Shown here: piece after piece, positions 1-13,375 of the stretch | How the letters are laid out: each line of letters opens with the position of its first letter | How positions within the stretch are numbered: position 1 is the first letter of the stretch | NCBI RefSeq assembly: GCF_032854445.1 | Contig: NC_088302.1 | Location: 19,899,338-19,963,337 of the forward strand | Reading direction: 5' to 3' | Source: Liolophura sinensis | Taxonomy: Eukaryota > Mollusca > Polyplacophora > Chitonida > Chitonidae | Length of the DNA stretch: 64,000 bases | Position numbers and translations under genes: made by a program | Notes under the pieces: generated by a model | What the model was told of the DNA's origin: nothing | Database searches by the model: none | What the model saw: only the letters and a program-made list of their open reading frames with translations

Positions 1-2863
1 ACTTTTGGGACATAAAATATAACCTTGAAAATGAAAATTATGAACTTAAACAAACATATTTGTCACTTTTGGAATAATTTTTTGTATTTCTCAAATAACC
101 GTAATCTTCGTTGTAGGGTAATTTTTTGTGTCTTTTAGAGTTGAACCCTTCCAGAATTCTTCTGAAAGTACAACATATTTAATAGGGCTCACCAAACATT
201 TACAATGGGAAGCAAATCTTGTAAGCCATGGAATATCAGTGCCTTCTGTCTACCGAATATCAGCCACATTCACATTCCAGGCTGCATGCTACATCACTAG
301 CCACATCAGGTCAGCCGCGATCAAATGACCACCCTGTCATGGACAGTGGGCTTGGAAGTTTCCACAGCAAATAAAATGGCTGTATTTCAAAGTCACACTT
401 TCTGCTCGGCAGTTTCAGTTTTTCCCATTGTTTTTACTTTACTGCAAGCGACTGAATTAGGATACAACCTCCAATACAGAATTTCAGTGAAACAGATATC
501 TAAGGTAGTAAGCAGGCCACAACTAGGTTAAAGCATGTAAGCTGTTGAGTGGAAGATTATCTCTCAGCTCCTGTGTGCTGCAAAATCACACTTCATTTCA
601 ACTAAAACAATACCGGTCATCTGATATGAATGAGGTTTACAACAATACTGGCTTTCATTATTCATGATCATTTGTTTTGCTATTGAAATTACAGATACTG
701 TTTTTAAAGTAGGTAGAGGGCACTGTTCTTCCATAAGGTACAATATTTGCTTCCCTTTGTAGATGGCCAGCAAACTCCATTAAAGTGTTTGCTTAGAAAA
801 TGAAAGACAAAGGTTCTGTCTCAAGTCTGATCTGGCCTGTAAGGCATTTAGTATCATATGTCTAGTAGTCTTGATGCTCTTGTGCTTGACGCTCTCATTT
901 TTCGTGGGTCCTTGGTGACAGTAAGTGCTTGACAGCACTGGTGTGAGCCTTTGTACAGCCTAACCTTCATCGAAGACCATTTGAGGAAACCGGGCATTAA
1001 ACCATTTGAGAAAACCGTCAGCATTATACATGGACATGTATGTACACATGCCTGCTGTCTGAGCAAACTGTCATTGGATAGGACACCATGACTTGTGTAT
1101 AAATGGAGTATTTAGTATGGCATTACAGTGAAGTCTTAGTCAGCTGTGTACATGGACATGTATATATCCGGTACATACCAGCCATCTGAGCATACTGATT
1201 CAGTATTGCATTTACATGTAATACAGTGAGCTACATGTAGCAATGTATAAACATTGAATTTGTTGCAGTGTACAATGATGTGATCTGGACAAAGTAATGT
1301 TGAAAGGAACATAATTCGTCTGACATACAAACAGACAATATTCTTGATCTGTAGGTTTGAATATGAAGAAGGGCTGTAAAGTTACAGGATGTACCTGTAC
1401 AAACACATGCAGTGTAGCTTTCTTGAACATCATACATGTATATAGGGATCCATTATCACAACATCTTTGGCAAAATATAAACCAATCAAATTCAGTGACC
1501 ATTAGTTACAATTTGTGTCCCAATACAAAAAAAGGAAATTAGGCTTCATTTTCTTTTCTAAATGTAAATATTTTATAGATATGATGTTATTTGAAGTGAT
1601 GGTTCTATTTTTGTGAAGTCATTCATAATACAAAAAGAATAATAATTTTGACACAAAAATTAAAATGAATTTGCTTTAAATTATACCTGCGGTTGTTAAA
1701 ATGATTTGAAGAATCTACCTAACCTGACACTGATCAAAATTCTGAAATTTACTCATGTGACGTTGCGTGGTGTTTTAGCAAACTGGTGACAAAGGAAGAT
1801 AGAAACACATGTAACTGATGTGCCATGCATAAAAAATATTGCATTTGAGTTCTATCAGAATTTGCCTTGTGATCTCTGAGGCATCAGAAACACCTGGCGG
1901 AATAATATTGGTGTCTGTGCATTTCTTGTACATATACATTTGTACATACTTTTGGAACATGAACCTGATGTAAAAGCTTGGGTTTTTTTTCTCTCTTTGT
2001 TTTGAATGGTGCTCAGGTGTAGCAGGTGTTGATCATGTCAGTATGTTGCATTTGTTACACACACAATTCTTATTTTACTTATACATGTATACTGACAGCT
2101 TTCAGAAGTATTATTTCAGTGTGTGTTGACTGAAAAAGACTTTTTCAGAATATTTTTGCTGAAGAGTTGAGAGAAAAGTTGAGAGTTGACATGTTCCTTT
2201 CAAAACTACATGTACTGTCACATAAACATGTATGATGTATGTTTCATATATTTTTGTGTGATCTTTGTACATGTTATTTGTTTGAGTATCTTCCCCTGTC
2301 ATGTCAGATTACATCTATGTAATATAGAAGAATTCACCTTTGCATAGCTACATGTACGTGTATGTATATATATATATTGGTAGTTCGTGGCTTTTTAACT
2401 GTTGGCCTCTAGACCAACCTTCCTCTATTTCTTGTTCTGTAGAATATCAGGGTCGTAACTTTTCTTCTATGGGTAACTTGTCCTTGGTTTTCCTGCAACC
2501 ACATACATGTAGCTTTGGTTATGGATGACTGGTTTTGAGTTGATGAAAAAACTGCATTGATGTGAAAATTTCACATACTTCCTAGTGTTTATATATAAAC
2601 TAGCAAGGCCCAGCACAAGCTAACATATGGTGTTTGTCGTGGTAAGTATGAGCAACTCCCCACCCCCCACCACTGTTCCCATATCATCCCTTTGTCCTGT
2701 GATGATGTGACAGTAAATATAAATGAACAAAGAGATCAGTGGGACTACATGGGAAAAGACAGACACATTTTGATTTGACGACAGTATGTTCATGTGAATT
2801 AAAATTAGATCAGACGAAGAAGGATATAATTAGAGAGAGATGAAGTGCTGTTAGTTTGTACTA

Positions 2864-3068
2864 CTGTAATCCTTCAAGTTTTTTGCATGTTTGCATGGTG
2901 TTTATTCAGTCATATTCTGATGGCATTTTCCTGTGTTGGCTGGTAAATTATACTTTATGTGAAGCCAACCCAACCAATGTGGTTTTGTCTCCAAAAATCA
3001 AACAATTCATGTGCATCAATTGCACTGAAAGTTGCACTATCATATGTAAAAAGGTTGAGGAGTTAGGG
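2864..3068 (+). mobile_element. TA-flanked MITE, copy 1
   Basis: 205 bp. Starts ctgtaatccttcaag, ends ggttgaggagttaggg, with TA on both sides. The ends are inverted copies of each other (xxxTAATTCNTCAACCTTTT). The inside shares gtctccaaaaatcaaa and cactgaaagttgc with the other copies. No transposase frame. TA target choice suggests a Tc1/mariner-type driver (inference). Confidence 0.8.
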
Positions 3069-3399
3069 TACATCACAGACTTGTAAAACTCCTGATACAC
3101 TGTACATGCACACACAAAATTTGTTGATTCACCAACATCTTGTTGATTCACCAGTAAGCTTAGCATAATTCAAAAGGATAGTGAAACTCTTGAGAAAAAA
3201 ACAAAACAAAAAACAAACCATCTGAACAAGCTGAGAAATCATGCACACACTGTATGACTATATACACATGTACATGATGTGGCTGTACTCTAGCATGTAT
3301 ATAAGTTTCTATATATTATATGTCTCTCATCCAATCTCTCTTTCTGTGCTTTTCTATATGCATGTCTGAGTTTTTCCTGTTTACATTTGGCTGCTTGGG

Positions 3400-3600
3400 T
3401 GGGTATGTTGAGTCAGGTTGTGGCTGAGTGTAAAGACACCGAATTTCAGTCACATGGTGCGGGTTCAATCCTGGGATTGGACACGGAAATTGTAACGTCT
3501 CCTGCTCTCACTCCTGCTCTTTATGGGGCCTTGGTGATACTGAGCAGTCGACAATGCGCTCTTGTGGCCGTATATGCAGTCTAATGGTTGTTGCAGACCG
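3400..3600 (+). mobile_element. Third tRNA-type repeat, copy 1
   Basis: Shares catggtg.gggttcaat, ttggac and gaaatt.gtaac with 25615-25690. The ggttcaatcc stretch looks like a tRNA B box. Confidence 0.55.
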
Positions 3601-4360
3601 CTTGTCTTCCTTGCACTGCATACCATAGATACCAGCAAGCCCTCTCATAAACAGGTAGAAGTTAGAAGACAGCGGAAATGGCATCGGAACAATTGCCTGA
3701 GAATATCCGTATGCACTGAATATTTCAATAGGAACATGGACCTGAATACATCTATCAGTTCTCATGCCTGCCGCCTGATCGACCTAGGTAAGCCCAACCA
3801 GTACTTACTTACATAGTCCCTACTTCAGCCCTCTGGAACATATACATCATATTTTATAATGGTTACAGAATTCTGACTTGTCTCTCTAGCCAGGATAGCA
3901 GTATGTTATCGGTTTGTACAACATGTCAACCTGTCAGGAGGGCTTAGCGTCTGCGGCCTTGAGGCTCAACTAATGACACTCCAGAGGGGATGGCCCGCAC
4001 TTCCAGGCTTGAATATTTCATGAGCGGAAAGCCTAGATTTCTCCATACCTTTTTAGCCAACAATGTTAGAAGATAATGCGGCTAAAAGATGTCTGCAAAT
4101 TGCAGAACATCAACTGATATTGCCTAGTTCCTGTATTGTCATGTTTTTCAAGTCATGTGAAAAACCACCATTAAGGAAGCCAAGCGTATTTCCCGAAGGC
4201 AGGTTCCTTCTTTAGGGAGATGGTTTACAATGTTGTTGTGCAACCTAATGTGTGGTGGGTTTTTTTTTTTTTTTCGTTTGCGTTGCACAACGTTTTGTTT
4301 TAAGGCTAGTACATTTGTGTTGCTTGTAGAGTCCCATGCCATACTATTACCTATGGTGTT

Positions 4361-4600
4361 CACAGTTGGTTAGCATGCTAGGGCAGCGTAATGACCCAGG
4401 AGCTTCTCACCAGTGTAGTTAGCTGTGTGGTTGAACTCGCTGGCTGTATGTGGGAAGGTCCGCCAGCAACCTGTGGACGGTCGTGGGTTCCCCCCAGGCT
4501 CTCCCCGGTTTCCACTCATCATAACGCTGGCCACCATTGTATAAGTAAAATGTTCTTGAGTACGGCGTAAAACACCAATCAAATAAATAAATAAATGAAT
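4361..4600 (+). mobile_element. tRNA-derived SINE (aataaata tail), near full length
   Basis: tRNA-like head ggttagcatgctagggcag, then a body with ccagcaacctgtgga, gtcgtgggtt, ggtttcc and ttcttgagtacggcgtaaaa, ending caccaatcaaataaataaat. The body resembles the shared core of MetaSINE-type elements of molluscs; the family name is from memory and unconfirmed. Confidence 0.85.
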
Positions 4601-4697
4601 ATAGTGTGTACATGTGTTGCTATGAATTTCTTGATAAATGATAAAATGCAGCTATAATGAGGAACATGGATTCTGTGCAACAATGGCAGTAACAGAG

Positions 4698-4970
4698 GCT
4701 ACCGTGGCCAAGGTGGTTAGCGTACCAGCATGGCGCAATGACCAAGTAGCCTTCCACCAGTGCGGTCTCTGTGAGTTCAAGTCCAGTCTGTTCAGCTCAT
4801 GTTGGCTTCCTCTCTGGACACCACATGGGTGAGATTGCCAGCAACCAGTGGATTGTCGTGGGTTTCCCCCTGGCTCTGCCCGGTTCCTCCTACCATAATG
4901 CTGGCGGCCGTCGTATAATAGAATTATTGCTGAGCATGGCGTAAACCACCAGTCAAATAAATAAATATAT
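4698..4970 (+). mobile_element. Same SINE family, full length
   Basis: Head ccaaggtggttagcgtacca, B-box-like gtgagttcaagtcca, tail agtcaaataaataaatatat. Confidence 0.85.
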
Positions 4971-5014
4971 GACAGCAACAACAGGAACTATGAAGGAAAA
5001 AAAGGAAACAAAAT

Positions 5015-5490
5015 AAACCATTGGCCTCAGGCAAGGTACGGAAAAACTTTCTCACATGTGATATACATGTACAGATATCCACCCCATATTGGTGGGAGAC
5101 TTGGTCTTCAGCAAACATTAGTCTACTGAAATATCCATACACTTGTCGACCGCTTATTGTCATCATGGCCTTAAGAACAGTAAGAGTCAGGGGAATCTAC
5201 AGATTTCATGTCCAAGGTCTGGATTGAACCTGTACCTTAGGCATGATTGAAAGAAATGCGTCTTAACCATTTGATCAATACTTGTTCATGTTCTTGTGAG
5301 TTCAAGTACAGCTCCTGCTGGCTTCCTATATGGCTGTTTGTGGTAAGGTTTGTGAGCAACCTGCAGATGGTCATGAGTTTCCTGCTGGTTCTGCCTGGTT
5401 TCCTCCCACCATAATGCTGGCTATCCTCGTATAATACAAATATTCTTGAGTACAGTGTAAACACCATTCAGATAAATAAATATATGACAG
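5015..5490 (+). mobile_element. Composite repeat: unknown ~220-bp block joined to SINE 3' half
   Basis: The block (cattggcctcaggcaaggta ... ggcatgattgaaagaaatgc) is followed by cttaaccatttgatcaat and the SINE 3' half (gtgagttcaag ... agataaataaata). The same arrangement occurs at 11440-11935. Confidence 0.75.
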
Positions 5491-6588
5491 CAAAAATAGA
5501 ACCTTTAAAGAAAGAAAAGGGAACAAAAGGCTGAAAAATGGGAGAATATTTTAAAGTATATAATTTCATTTCTTTTGGCAAAATTGTAATTATAATTTTG
5601 GTTAAGTTGCAGTTGTAATTTTGGTGGAATTGTAACAAATTTTGCTCCCAAAATTAGCTCAAGGTTTGTTTTTTTTTACGATTTTAATGCCTGTACACTT
5701 TATGTGCGGTCACCAAATTTACATCATTTGATAACATCATTTACTCCAAATGAGTTATCAAATGATTTTAAGATGTAGAAAGGCTGTTTGAAGATGGCTT
5801 TTAAGGGTTTGATGATATCATCCAGTTGCTGTTAATAGATGCCTTGCAATGATTTAATGATCATTTAGAAGGTTGGCTTTTGGATGTATAAATTAGTGCT
5901 TGTTCTTGATGGTTCCTTGGCGACAGATAGCGCTTTGTTGATTTTGTGCTTTCCTATCAGCAGAGGATAAGCAGAGGTGCTTATCCTACTTTCTTTTAGT
6001 TACATGAACATTTGCATGGAGTCTTAAGATCTTTTTCTAATGGTGGAAATCTTGATGATTCCTGAGATTTCTCTGACAAGCTTGCAAAAATATAATTTCT
6101 TTGTAATGATCTGATCAGTGATCAGCTTTCTGCTCAGTGAGCTGTACAGTGGTTTTAATACTATCGTTGGAAGAGACAAATATCATGTCATCAAATGAAA
6201 TTTTGCAGATATCTGCCATTGAGGTTAAATTGGTGATGTGATTAAATGATTTACAGATACATGTATGTACAGATGTCTTAAATGATATACATTGGGGATA
6301 TAAAATATTGAAGCTCAGCTAGACATTTTTATGGATAGGATAAAATAATTATTAAAGTAGGAAACTAGCTTGCCATATCGATATGGTCATCAGGAATTGT
6401 GCAAATATTGTTTCGTACTTCATTAAGTTAGAGGATTTCATTCATGTCATGGTAGTAACTAATTTTTATTCGTAAATTAGTCTACTTGACTGTTTGAAAA
6501 CAACGGCGAACTTGGTCTGAATATATCCTAACCAGTTGACAAAGTACATCTCTTTGTTCATGTGTATGTCTGTAGGTGAGTGTGTGTA

Positions 6589-6797
6589 CTGTAATTCTTC
6601 AACACTTTTGCATGCATGTAAGGTGTTCATTGAAGCCTATTCTTAATGCATTATTCTGTGTGGACTGATGAAATTATACTTTTTGGGAAGTTGGCTAATC
6701 CAGGCAATGTAGTTCTGTCTCCAAAATTGAATTAAAAACGTGAATAAACTGCACTGAAAGTTGCTGTTTCACGTGTGAAAAGGTTGAGGAATTTGGG
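6589..6797 (+). mobile_element. TA-flanked MITE, copy 2
   Basis: 209 bp; starts ctgtaattcttcaac after TA, ends ggttgaggaatttggg. The right-hand TA is lost (cg). Same interior as copy 1. Confidence 0.78.
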
Positions 6798-7672
6798 CGC
6801 ATGTGTGTTTCTGTAAGAACGCTGCATGGGTGAGCAGACCATGCCCTTGTACATAATACACAGATCTGTCTATAAGTGCCTACGTTGCATGTGCTGCTCA
6901 ACATTTAATGCTGTAATGTATATTTAAAGCATGCAGATCAGATAGATCAGTCTGAAGTTAATAAATTAATACATATGCAGTTTTAAGATACATGTAGCCT
7001 GTACGCTTAACTGACTGTATAATTTAATCTACACCGTTGTGAGCACTAGATTGATAATTTAAATACTTACATTAAACATGTAATGAAATATTGATACCGG
7101 AATTCGTCTAGGCCTTTGAGGATTTCATTCACTAAAGGCTTCACAGCAGTTGTCCATTGATATGATTTATGCAAAAGCGGTCACCAGGAACAACCCATAG
7201 CATGGTCCCTTGTGGTACATGCTTTTTCCGTTGTAGCATCACAAATGTCATTCCTCAGATGTTAAAATTTGATGTTCTCTTAAGCGTATCTTTTGGATTC
7301 TACTGTGACATTCAGCATTATTTCATTTGCTGTGGAATGAGTGTTCAACATTACTTGTATATGACAGAGGTCCTCCCTCTGGTTGGACATATAACACTAA
7401 GTTCGTTTGGCACAAGGATCCTGCAAAGAGCAATAATATTTAAAAAATAAAGATCTAATTTACAAAAAATGAAGCATTGGTTGCTTGGGCCTGATTGAGT
7501 TCAGTTCAGTCCCAAGAGCAGAGTGTTGTATTTATTGACAGTGTCCGAATGTAGCTTAGTGATGTCCTGTTTTCTCTTTGATACATGTGTTTTATAGTTT
7601 GTAAATAATAATCACAATTTCGCAATAGCTGTGACTTCACGCAAACTGTTGATGCATTGCACTCAAGTTTAC

Positions 7673-8048
7673 AGATAGAATAGCAACAATGTGACCAAAC
7701 AACCAAGATAGAATAGCAACAATTTGACCAAACAACCAAGATAGAATAGCAACAATTTGACCAAGGAACCAAGATAGAATAGCAACAATTTGACCAAGGA
7801 ACCAAGATAGAATAGCAACAATTGGACCAAACAGCCAAGATAGATAACAACAATTTGACCAAACAACCAACAGACTTACAGAGCTCCTTGTTGATGATTA
7901 GCATCAATTTGACCAAACAACCACGATAGATTAGCAACAATTTGACCAAACAATCAAGATGGAATAGCAACAATGTGACCAAACAACCAAGATAGAATAG
8001 CAACAGTTTGACCAAACAACCAACAGACTTACAGAGCTCCTTGTTGAT
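7673..8048. repeat. 33-bp tandem repeat with higher-order unit
   Basis: Repeats of agatagaatagcaacaattt plus gaccaaacaacca spaced 33 bp (7673, 7706, 7739 and on). Two blocks each end in cagacttacagagctccttg (from about 7871 and 8022), so a block of several units was itself duplicated. Confidence 0.9.
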
Positions 8049-9379
8049 GCTCAAAAATGAAATAATGTTTAATAAAATCAAAAGGGAGCCATCTACCTAT
8101 AATACTAGTTGTCACAACAAGGATGTATTGTCGAATGTAATAATGCTATTATAAAATCTATAGCTCTTTATCTGTGTTGAAAATCTTGATCTTTTAGGTG
8201 ATGTACACATTTACATATCATGTATGTGGTGTATAAATGCAAATGTGCATAGAAATAGTTGAAAGCAAAGTGCAATGATTGAATGTATATCACCGAAAAT
8301 TAGAATTCTATAAAAAGATAAATTTCCATTTATTAATATGGCTAGGCAAGTTCCCATGTTATGCACTGCAGTGATGTACGTGTACATGTAACTAGAGTAT
8401 AGGCTGCACAGTTAGAGATTAGCACCATGGGTGTAATAAATGAGACTTCATTGCAGTTGCCGGATGTTAACTAATCATAATGCTTTTAAATCATTCCACG
8501 CTGTAATAGTTCGCACTGTCAAGAATTGTATAGATGTTCTATGTGAGAGCTTGCAAATGTCATCTGTTTGAGCAGGAGTCCTGAAGCGTAGCTGGGCTCA
8601 TTAGGCCTCCATTACCGAAGACGGCTTATCCATTGAATTTTGAGTTGTTCGGTCACTTGTTACAATGGCGCTGTCAGTGGTAATACTGTACTTATGACTG
8701 ATATGTATGGTTATTAAATACATCCACGGGATGGATTTGATGAGACAGGGTGTTTTGTATGAACTCAGCAGGCTATGTGGAACATCAGCAAAGAGGAACT
8801 TGTCACCATCTGCTTAAGCGAGTATCCACTAAGTTCAAAGTTATCCAATATAAATGACATGCCATGAGGATGATGACCAAGAAGTGAAAAGTTGTCAGTT
8901 GCCTTGGAAACATGTTCGTGTGTTTCTTTTCTTGGTAAATGTCACCATGGTGAATTCTTGGACTTCCTAGATAACCGTAGGAAGCTGTGACGTACACACT
9001 TCAGGTGTCTGAAGTAGGGATTAACTTGAATCCTGCATTTTTCTAGGGAAAAAAGCCAGCCTTTTAAAATGAGTTCTGACAAAAAATTTGTTTTGGAAAA
9101 AAATGTGTGTGTTATTATTTAATCACCAATCAGTAGCCCATAACTTAGCCCAATAGCCCATAGTTAATTGTGTACTTAAACAATTTTATGATTGCACTGT
9201 TGGGTGATTTTTTTTAATTTGAAATTGCTTTTTTTTGTGGCAACTTTTAGGTGGGTGTATGTGATTTTAATTTCATCATTAAGTTTACCACATGTCACTG
9301 TTACAATTGTCATTGTAGGAAGGTGTTCTAGTGGACTTCATATAAGACCACAAAGTCTTTGTAAACAATAGAAACCAGG

Positions 9380-9580
9380 GAAATCTTGAAAATTGCCCAG
9401 GTCTGAGAATGGTGCTTAACCTATGGCTTCGGTGACCAAGTGATTCAGCAGGTGACAAGTTGCTTTTCCCAGATAACAATGGAAATCTTGAAAATTGCCC
9501 AGGTCTGAGAATGGTGTTTAACCTATGGCTCAGGTGGCCAAGTGATTCAGCAGGTGACAAGTTGCTTTTTCCCTGATGTT
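9380..9580. repeat. 102-bp direct repeat, 2 full copies
   Basis: aaatcttgaaaattgcccag and the following ~95 bases recur at 9381 and 9483. A third, diverged copy starts near 9671 and runs into the 34-bp array. Confidence 0.85.
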
Positions 9581-9716
9581 CTGCAAGCTTGCTGAGTTCA
9601 GTGGACTTCATGTAAGACTGCAGAACAGAATGTCGTGGACAGCTTCCGTCGACAAAGGCTTTGAAAACAACAGAAATCTTGAAAATTCCTGTAGTTTGAG
9701 AATGGGACTGAACCCT

Positions 9717-10110
9717 TGAGTCATGTGACTGAGTGATTAACACATACCCATGGGTCATGTGACTGAGTGATTAACACATACCCATGGTCATGTGACTGAG
9801 TGATTAACACATACCCATGGGTCATGTGACTGAGTGATTAACACATACCTATGGTTCATGTGACCGAGTGATTAACAGATACACTGTACCCATGAGTCAT
9901 GTGACAGTGATTAACACATACCCATGGGTCATGTGACTGAGTGATTAACACATACCGATGGTCATGTGACTGAGTGATTAACATACCCATGGTCATGTGA
10001 CTGAGTGATTAACACATATCCATGGTTCATGTGACCGAGTGATTAACAGATACACTGTACCCATGAGTCATGTGACCGAGTGATTAGCACAGTCCCATGA
10101 GTCACGTTAC
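9717..10110. repeat. 34-bp tandem repeat, about 11 units
   Basis: Units of tcatgtgactgagtgattaa plus cacataccca tgg, about 34 bp apart (9721, 9755 and on), degenerate toward 10110. Confidence 0.9.
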
Positions 10111-11399
10111 TGAATGATTAATAGGCATGGGATCACCTTAGCCGGGCTGTCAGTGAGGTCATGTCAGTTAGGGATGGTAAATAACAACCTGAGCACATCT
10201 ATTTTAATTAGACACCAACAAAGGTAGTAACTGAAGTGTTAAATCATTCCAAAGAAGCGATCAATGAATAAGTATTGTGTTGTGCTTTCAGGGGTTGATC
10301 TGCTTGTACATGTATAGTTTAAGCATTTTTTTTTGATCCTCAAGTCTCAGTTTTACCATTTTTGTACATGAAATTTCAGAATTTTTTCATTAAGTATTAA
10401 ACTTTTGAGCCCCAAACACTTTTGTCGGGTTTAAAAATGCCCAGGATGAAACCCTTGCCTCATTCATGGGCAATATTTCAGCCAAATTATAGCTTTGGAA
10501 TAGAGGTGAGCTGGGCTGTATACAGGTAGACTGAATGGTAATAGTTCACATAATGTGTGGTATGCGCTCAGACATTACTGTCATGACATTCACACCACAA
10601 CTGATTAGTCTGGAAATGACCAATATACTGTCCGTAAACCCTCAGAGATATATACATGTATGTTGTACAACAGTTCCTCCAGAACTGTCCATGCCTGGTA
10701 ATGGATACCTGTTACCATCCGGCAAATTGGGCGTGAATTAAGTGGCCTTTGGTGAAGCGGAGAGGGAATCTCCGGTATGTTTGTCGGCTAGCTGGCTAGC
10801 TACGGCAGTCCACAGGCAGTGTCCTGACCCCGAGCCGGTCAGGTATTGATCCTGAGACGAAGGAATTGGTGTAATCTAACAGCCAGGTGATTGTCGCGGG
10901 TAGCGTTTAACTCAATAAGGATTTGACTGTGGCAGGCATTTCCAGCATCAACAGCAGCCGGTGTGACACATACGACTCACAACTAGCCGTACTTGTATGT
11001 CATCAACTGTCATGACTTGAGAAGATTATGTCATTAGTTTGTCCGGCGGTCGTGGCGACTAATGCAATAATATGGTTCCGTCGGTTTTAATGCATGCTGG
11101 TGAGAGCTATATGTGGGCTCTTAAGCCTTTATACAAACATAACAAACCTAGCTTAGATGCACTTCTGTGTCATCGGGCAGAGTTATATATACACAGTGTT
11201 AGCAAGCACTTATTATGCTTCAGGGTAAATTTTGCCGATTGTATTTTACCCACACTAAGGTACTATAGGTGTATAGTATGATGATTTAACTGAATTCGAT
11301 AAAGATACATATATTCAGGGTATTAGAACAGTACCGGTACATGAATGTACTGTACCGCAAGTGTTTAATTTATTTTTTTTTAATATTGGCCTTTTTAAT

Positions 11400-11935
11400 T
11401 GAATTTACGCCATGCTCAAGAATTTTTCACATATACAAAGACATTCCTTTTATTGTGGAGGAAACCGGAGTGGCTGGAGAAAACCATTGACCTCGGGCAA
11501 GGAACTGAAAAACTTTCTCACGTGGTACACATGTACATGTACAGAGATCCACCCTGTATTGGTGGGAGACATGTGGTCTTCAGCAAACATTAGTCTGTTG
11601 AAATAGCTGTACAATTGTCGACCGCTTGTTGTCACCATGGCCTTAAGAACACTGAGAGCCAGGGGAATCTACAGATTTCATGTCTAAGGTCTGGATTGAG
11701 CCTATATCTTAGACATGATTGAAAGAGATGCGTCTTAACCATTTGATCAATTTTTGTTCACTGTCACTGTGAGTTCAACTCCGGCTCATGCTGGTTCCCT
11801 CTCTGGCTGTTTGTGGTAAGGTCTGTGAGCGACCTGCGGATGGTCTTGGCTCCCCCAGGGCCTTGCTCGGTTTCCTCCCATCTTAATGTTGACAGCCATC
11901 ATGCAAATGAAATATTCTTTGAGTAAATAAATACT
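11400..11935 (+). mobile_element. Composite repeat, second copy
   Basis: Matches 5015-5490 through cggtaaggaactgaaaaact-like, gtcttcagcaaacattagtc and gccttaagaacactgagagc, then the SINE 3' half. It is preceded by a reverse fragment of the SINE 3' end (aatttacgccatgctcaaga). Confidence 0.75.
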
Positions 11936-13100
11936 TGTTCATGCACAGTTGTATTAGATCTAGAGCTACATGCATCTGTAGCTCAGGAGACATTTTCATT
12001 ATGAAGGAGATGAGAAGGGCATGCCTTCTTCATTTTACTCGAGGCAGCTGATAGAGAATCATCCGTGCTGTGGGAGATTTCAGCCTGTGATGTAGATTAC
12101 TGTTTGATGTATACTGGTGTACAAGCTGTCTAATCTGACATATACATCAGCTACCTTGTAATTAGTGTGGAAAATTAATGAGAAAAGGAGGGAATTGTAT
12201 AGGGCAGGCTTGTAATGACCCTTTATAATCATAGGGACATGTGGTATAAAGGCTGTGTAAAGATTTCCTCATCTGACTTGATACATGAGAGAAAGCAGAC
12301 ATTTATTGTTTCTGAGAGTGTTATAATTCTTGTAAGAACCCATGTGCTACCTTTTCTGTGACTTTCATGGCCAAATCTCTTGACATATTTATATACCTAT
12401 CAATAATGGAATGTAGCTAATATCCTTCACCGTGTTCACGCTAATGTAGCAGATTGTAGAGATGGTTATGAAAACAATTACCAGAACTGTGAGGTCTCCT
12501 CAACTCCTACTCACTCTGGGTTTGGTTACATGAGAGTTAAAGTTTGTAATTACATGGAAGGCTCAATTTCAACCTTCCCATAAAACTGCGTATTCATCAA
12601 ACTGAGGGTTTACTCAGTTTACCCGTTGATCTGTCATTGGTCAATGGCTTTTGTGAAGTCACAGCTGAATCTGCTTGAACACAGTTTTTCTTACTTCAGC
12701 TGAAAAGTCAGGAGATCTAGTGGCCGTGGTATGAGTGAAACAAAATGTTGAGTAAAGGTATACCCACAAGCAGCAATATTTTAAGAAAAAAAAGATGGAA
12801 TAAAATTGATTAAACCCTGATCTACCGTAGTGGCACTGACATTATCAAAATAATTTAATAATCACAAGAATTAAAATCGGTACAACAGCACCTCAAAATA
12901 CAATGTACCTTCACTTTATTAATTAAGATGTTTTCTCTCTGCGAATTACCTGTATACACGTATGTAATCAGACTAACAATTGCTGTGGTGGGTTTGTGGG
13001 ATCATATTGGTAGTGTCAAGCACAATGATGACAATTCCAATTTGTCTATTACTACCCTATTAAAATGGCATTAAATTTCATTCATGAGTAACTTTGACAT

Positions 13101-13280
13101 TTTTTTCTGATTGTGACAGTTTTGTTGATTTTAATAAGGTTTTTTTGAGGTTTGCTGGGAACATAGGATGCTATTATACTGGAAAATTGTAAGTTTCAAC
13201 ACCAAAAACGAATATTTTGTGGCATTTGCTTGCTTTTAAAAATGGTCTTTTTTTAGATGAAATTTTAGGTCATTTAGGGG
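13101..13280 (+). repeat. Interspersed repeat pair, copy 1
   Basis: Shares gttgattttaa, ggatg, tactggaaaattgtaa, tttca, aatattttgtg and cattt with 36601-36759. It ends about 95 bases before exon a. Confidence 0.65.
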
Positions 13281-13375
13281 GAAACATTTAGGTCTAGCAC
13301 TTTTGTACAGCCAGATTGGTGGTTGAACATTTCTAACAGTTACACCTGTAAATGTCTTCTTGTTCTTACTTTCAG

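Larger units (their letters stand above)
1..13375. other. Upstream intron or 5' flank, no exon found
   Basis: No open frame here resembles a signal peptide plus early convertase prodomain (the expected ending is about NLGQ before a phase-0 donor). The stretch holds two MITEs, several SINE-type repeats, a composite repeat copy at 5015 and 11440, and tandem arrays at 7673 and 9380. The rest is A/T-rich intron-like sequence with many acatgta motifs. Most likely it is part of the first large intron. Confidence 0.6.

Noticed and set aside
4652-4981. 109-codon - strand frame
   Set aside because: It is the reverse strand of the SINE at 4698; similar frames appear at every SINE copy (for example 38067-38396).
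7506-8081. 191-codon - strand open frame with an 11-residue repeat
   Set aside because: It is the 33-bp tandem array read through, since 33 is a multiple of 3; it has no start context or conserved segment.
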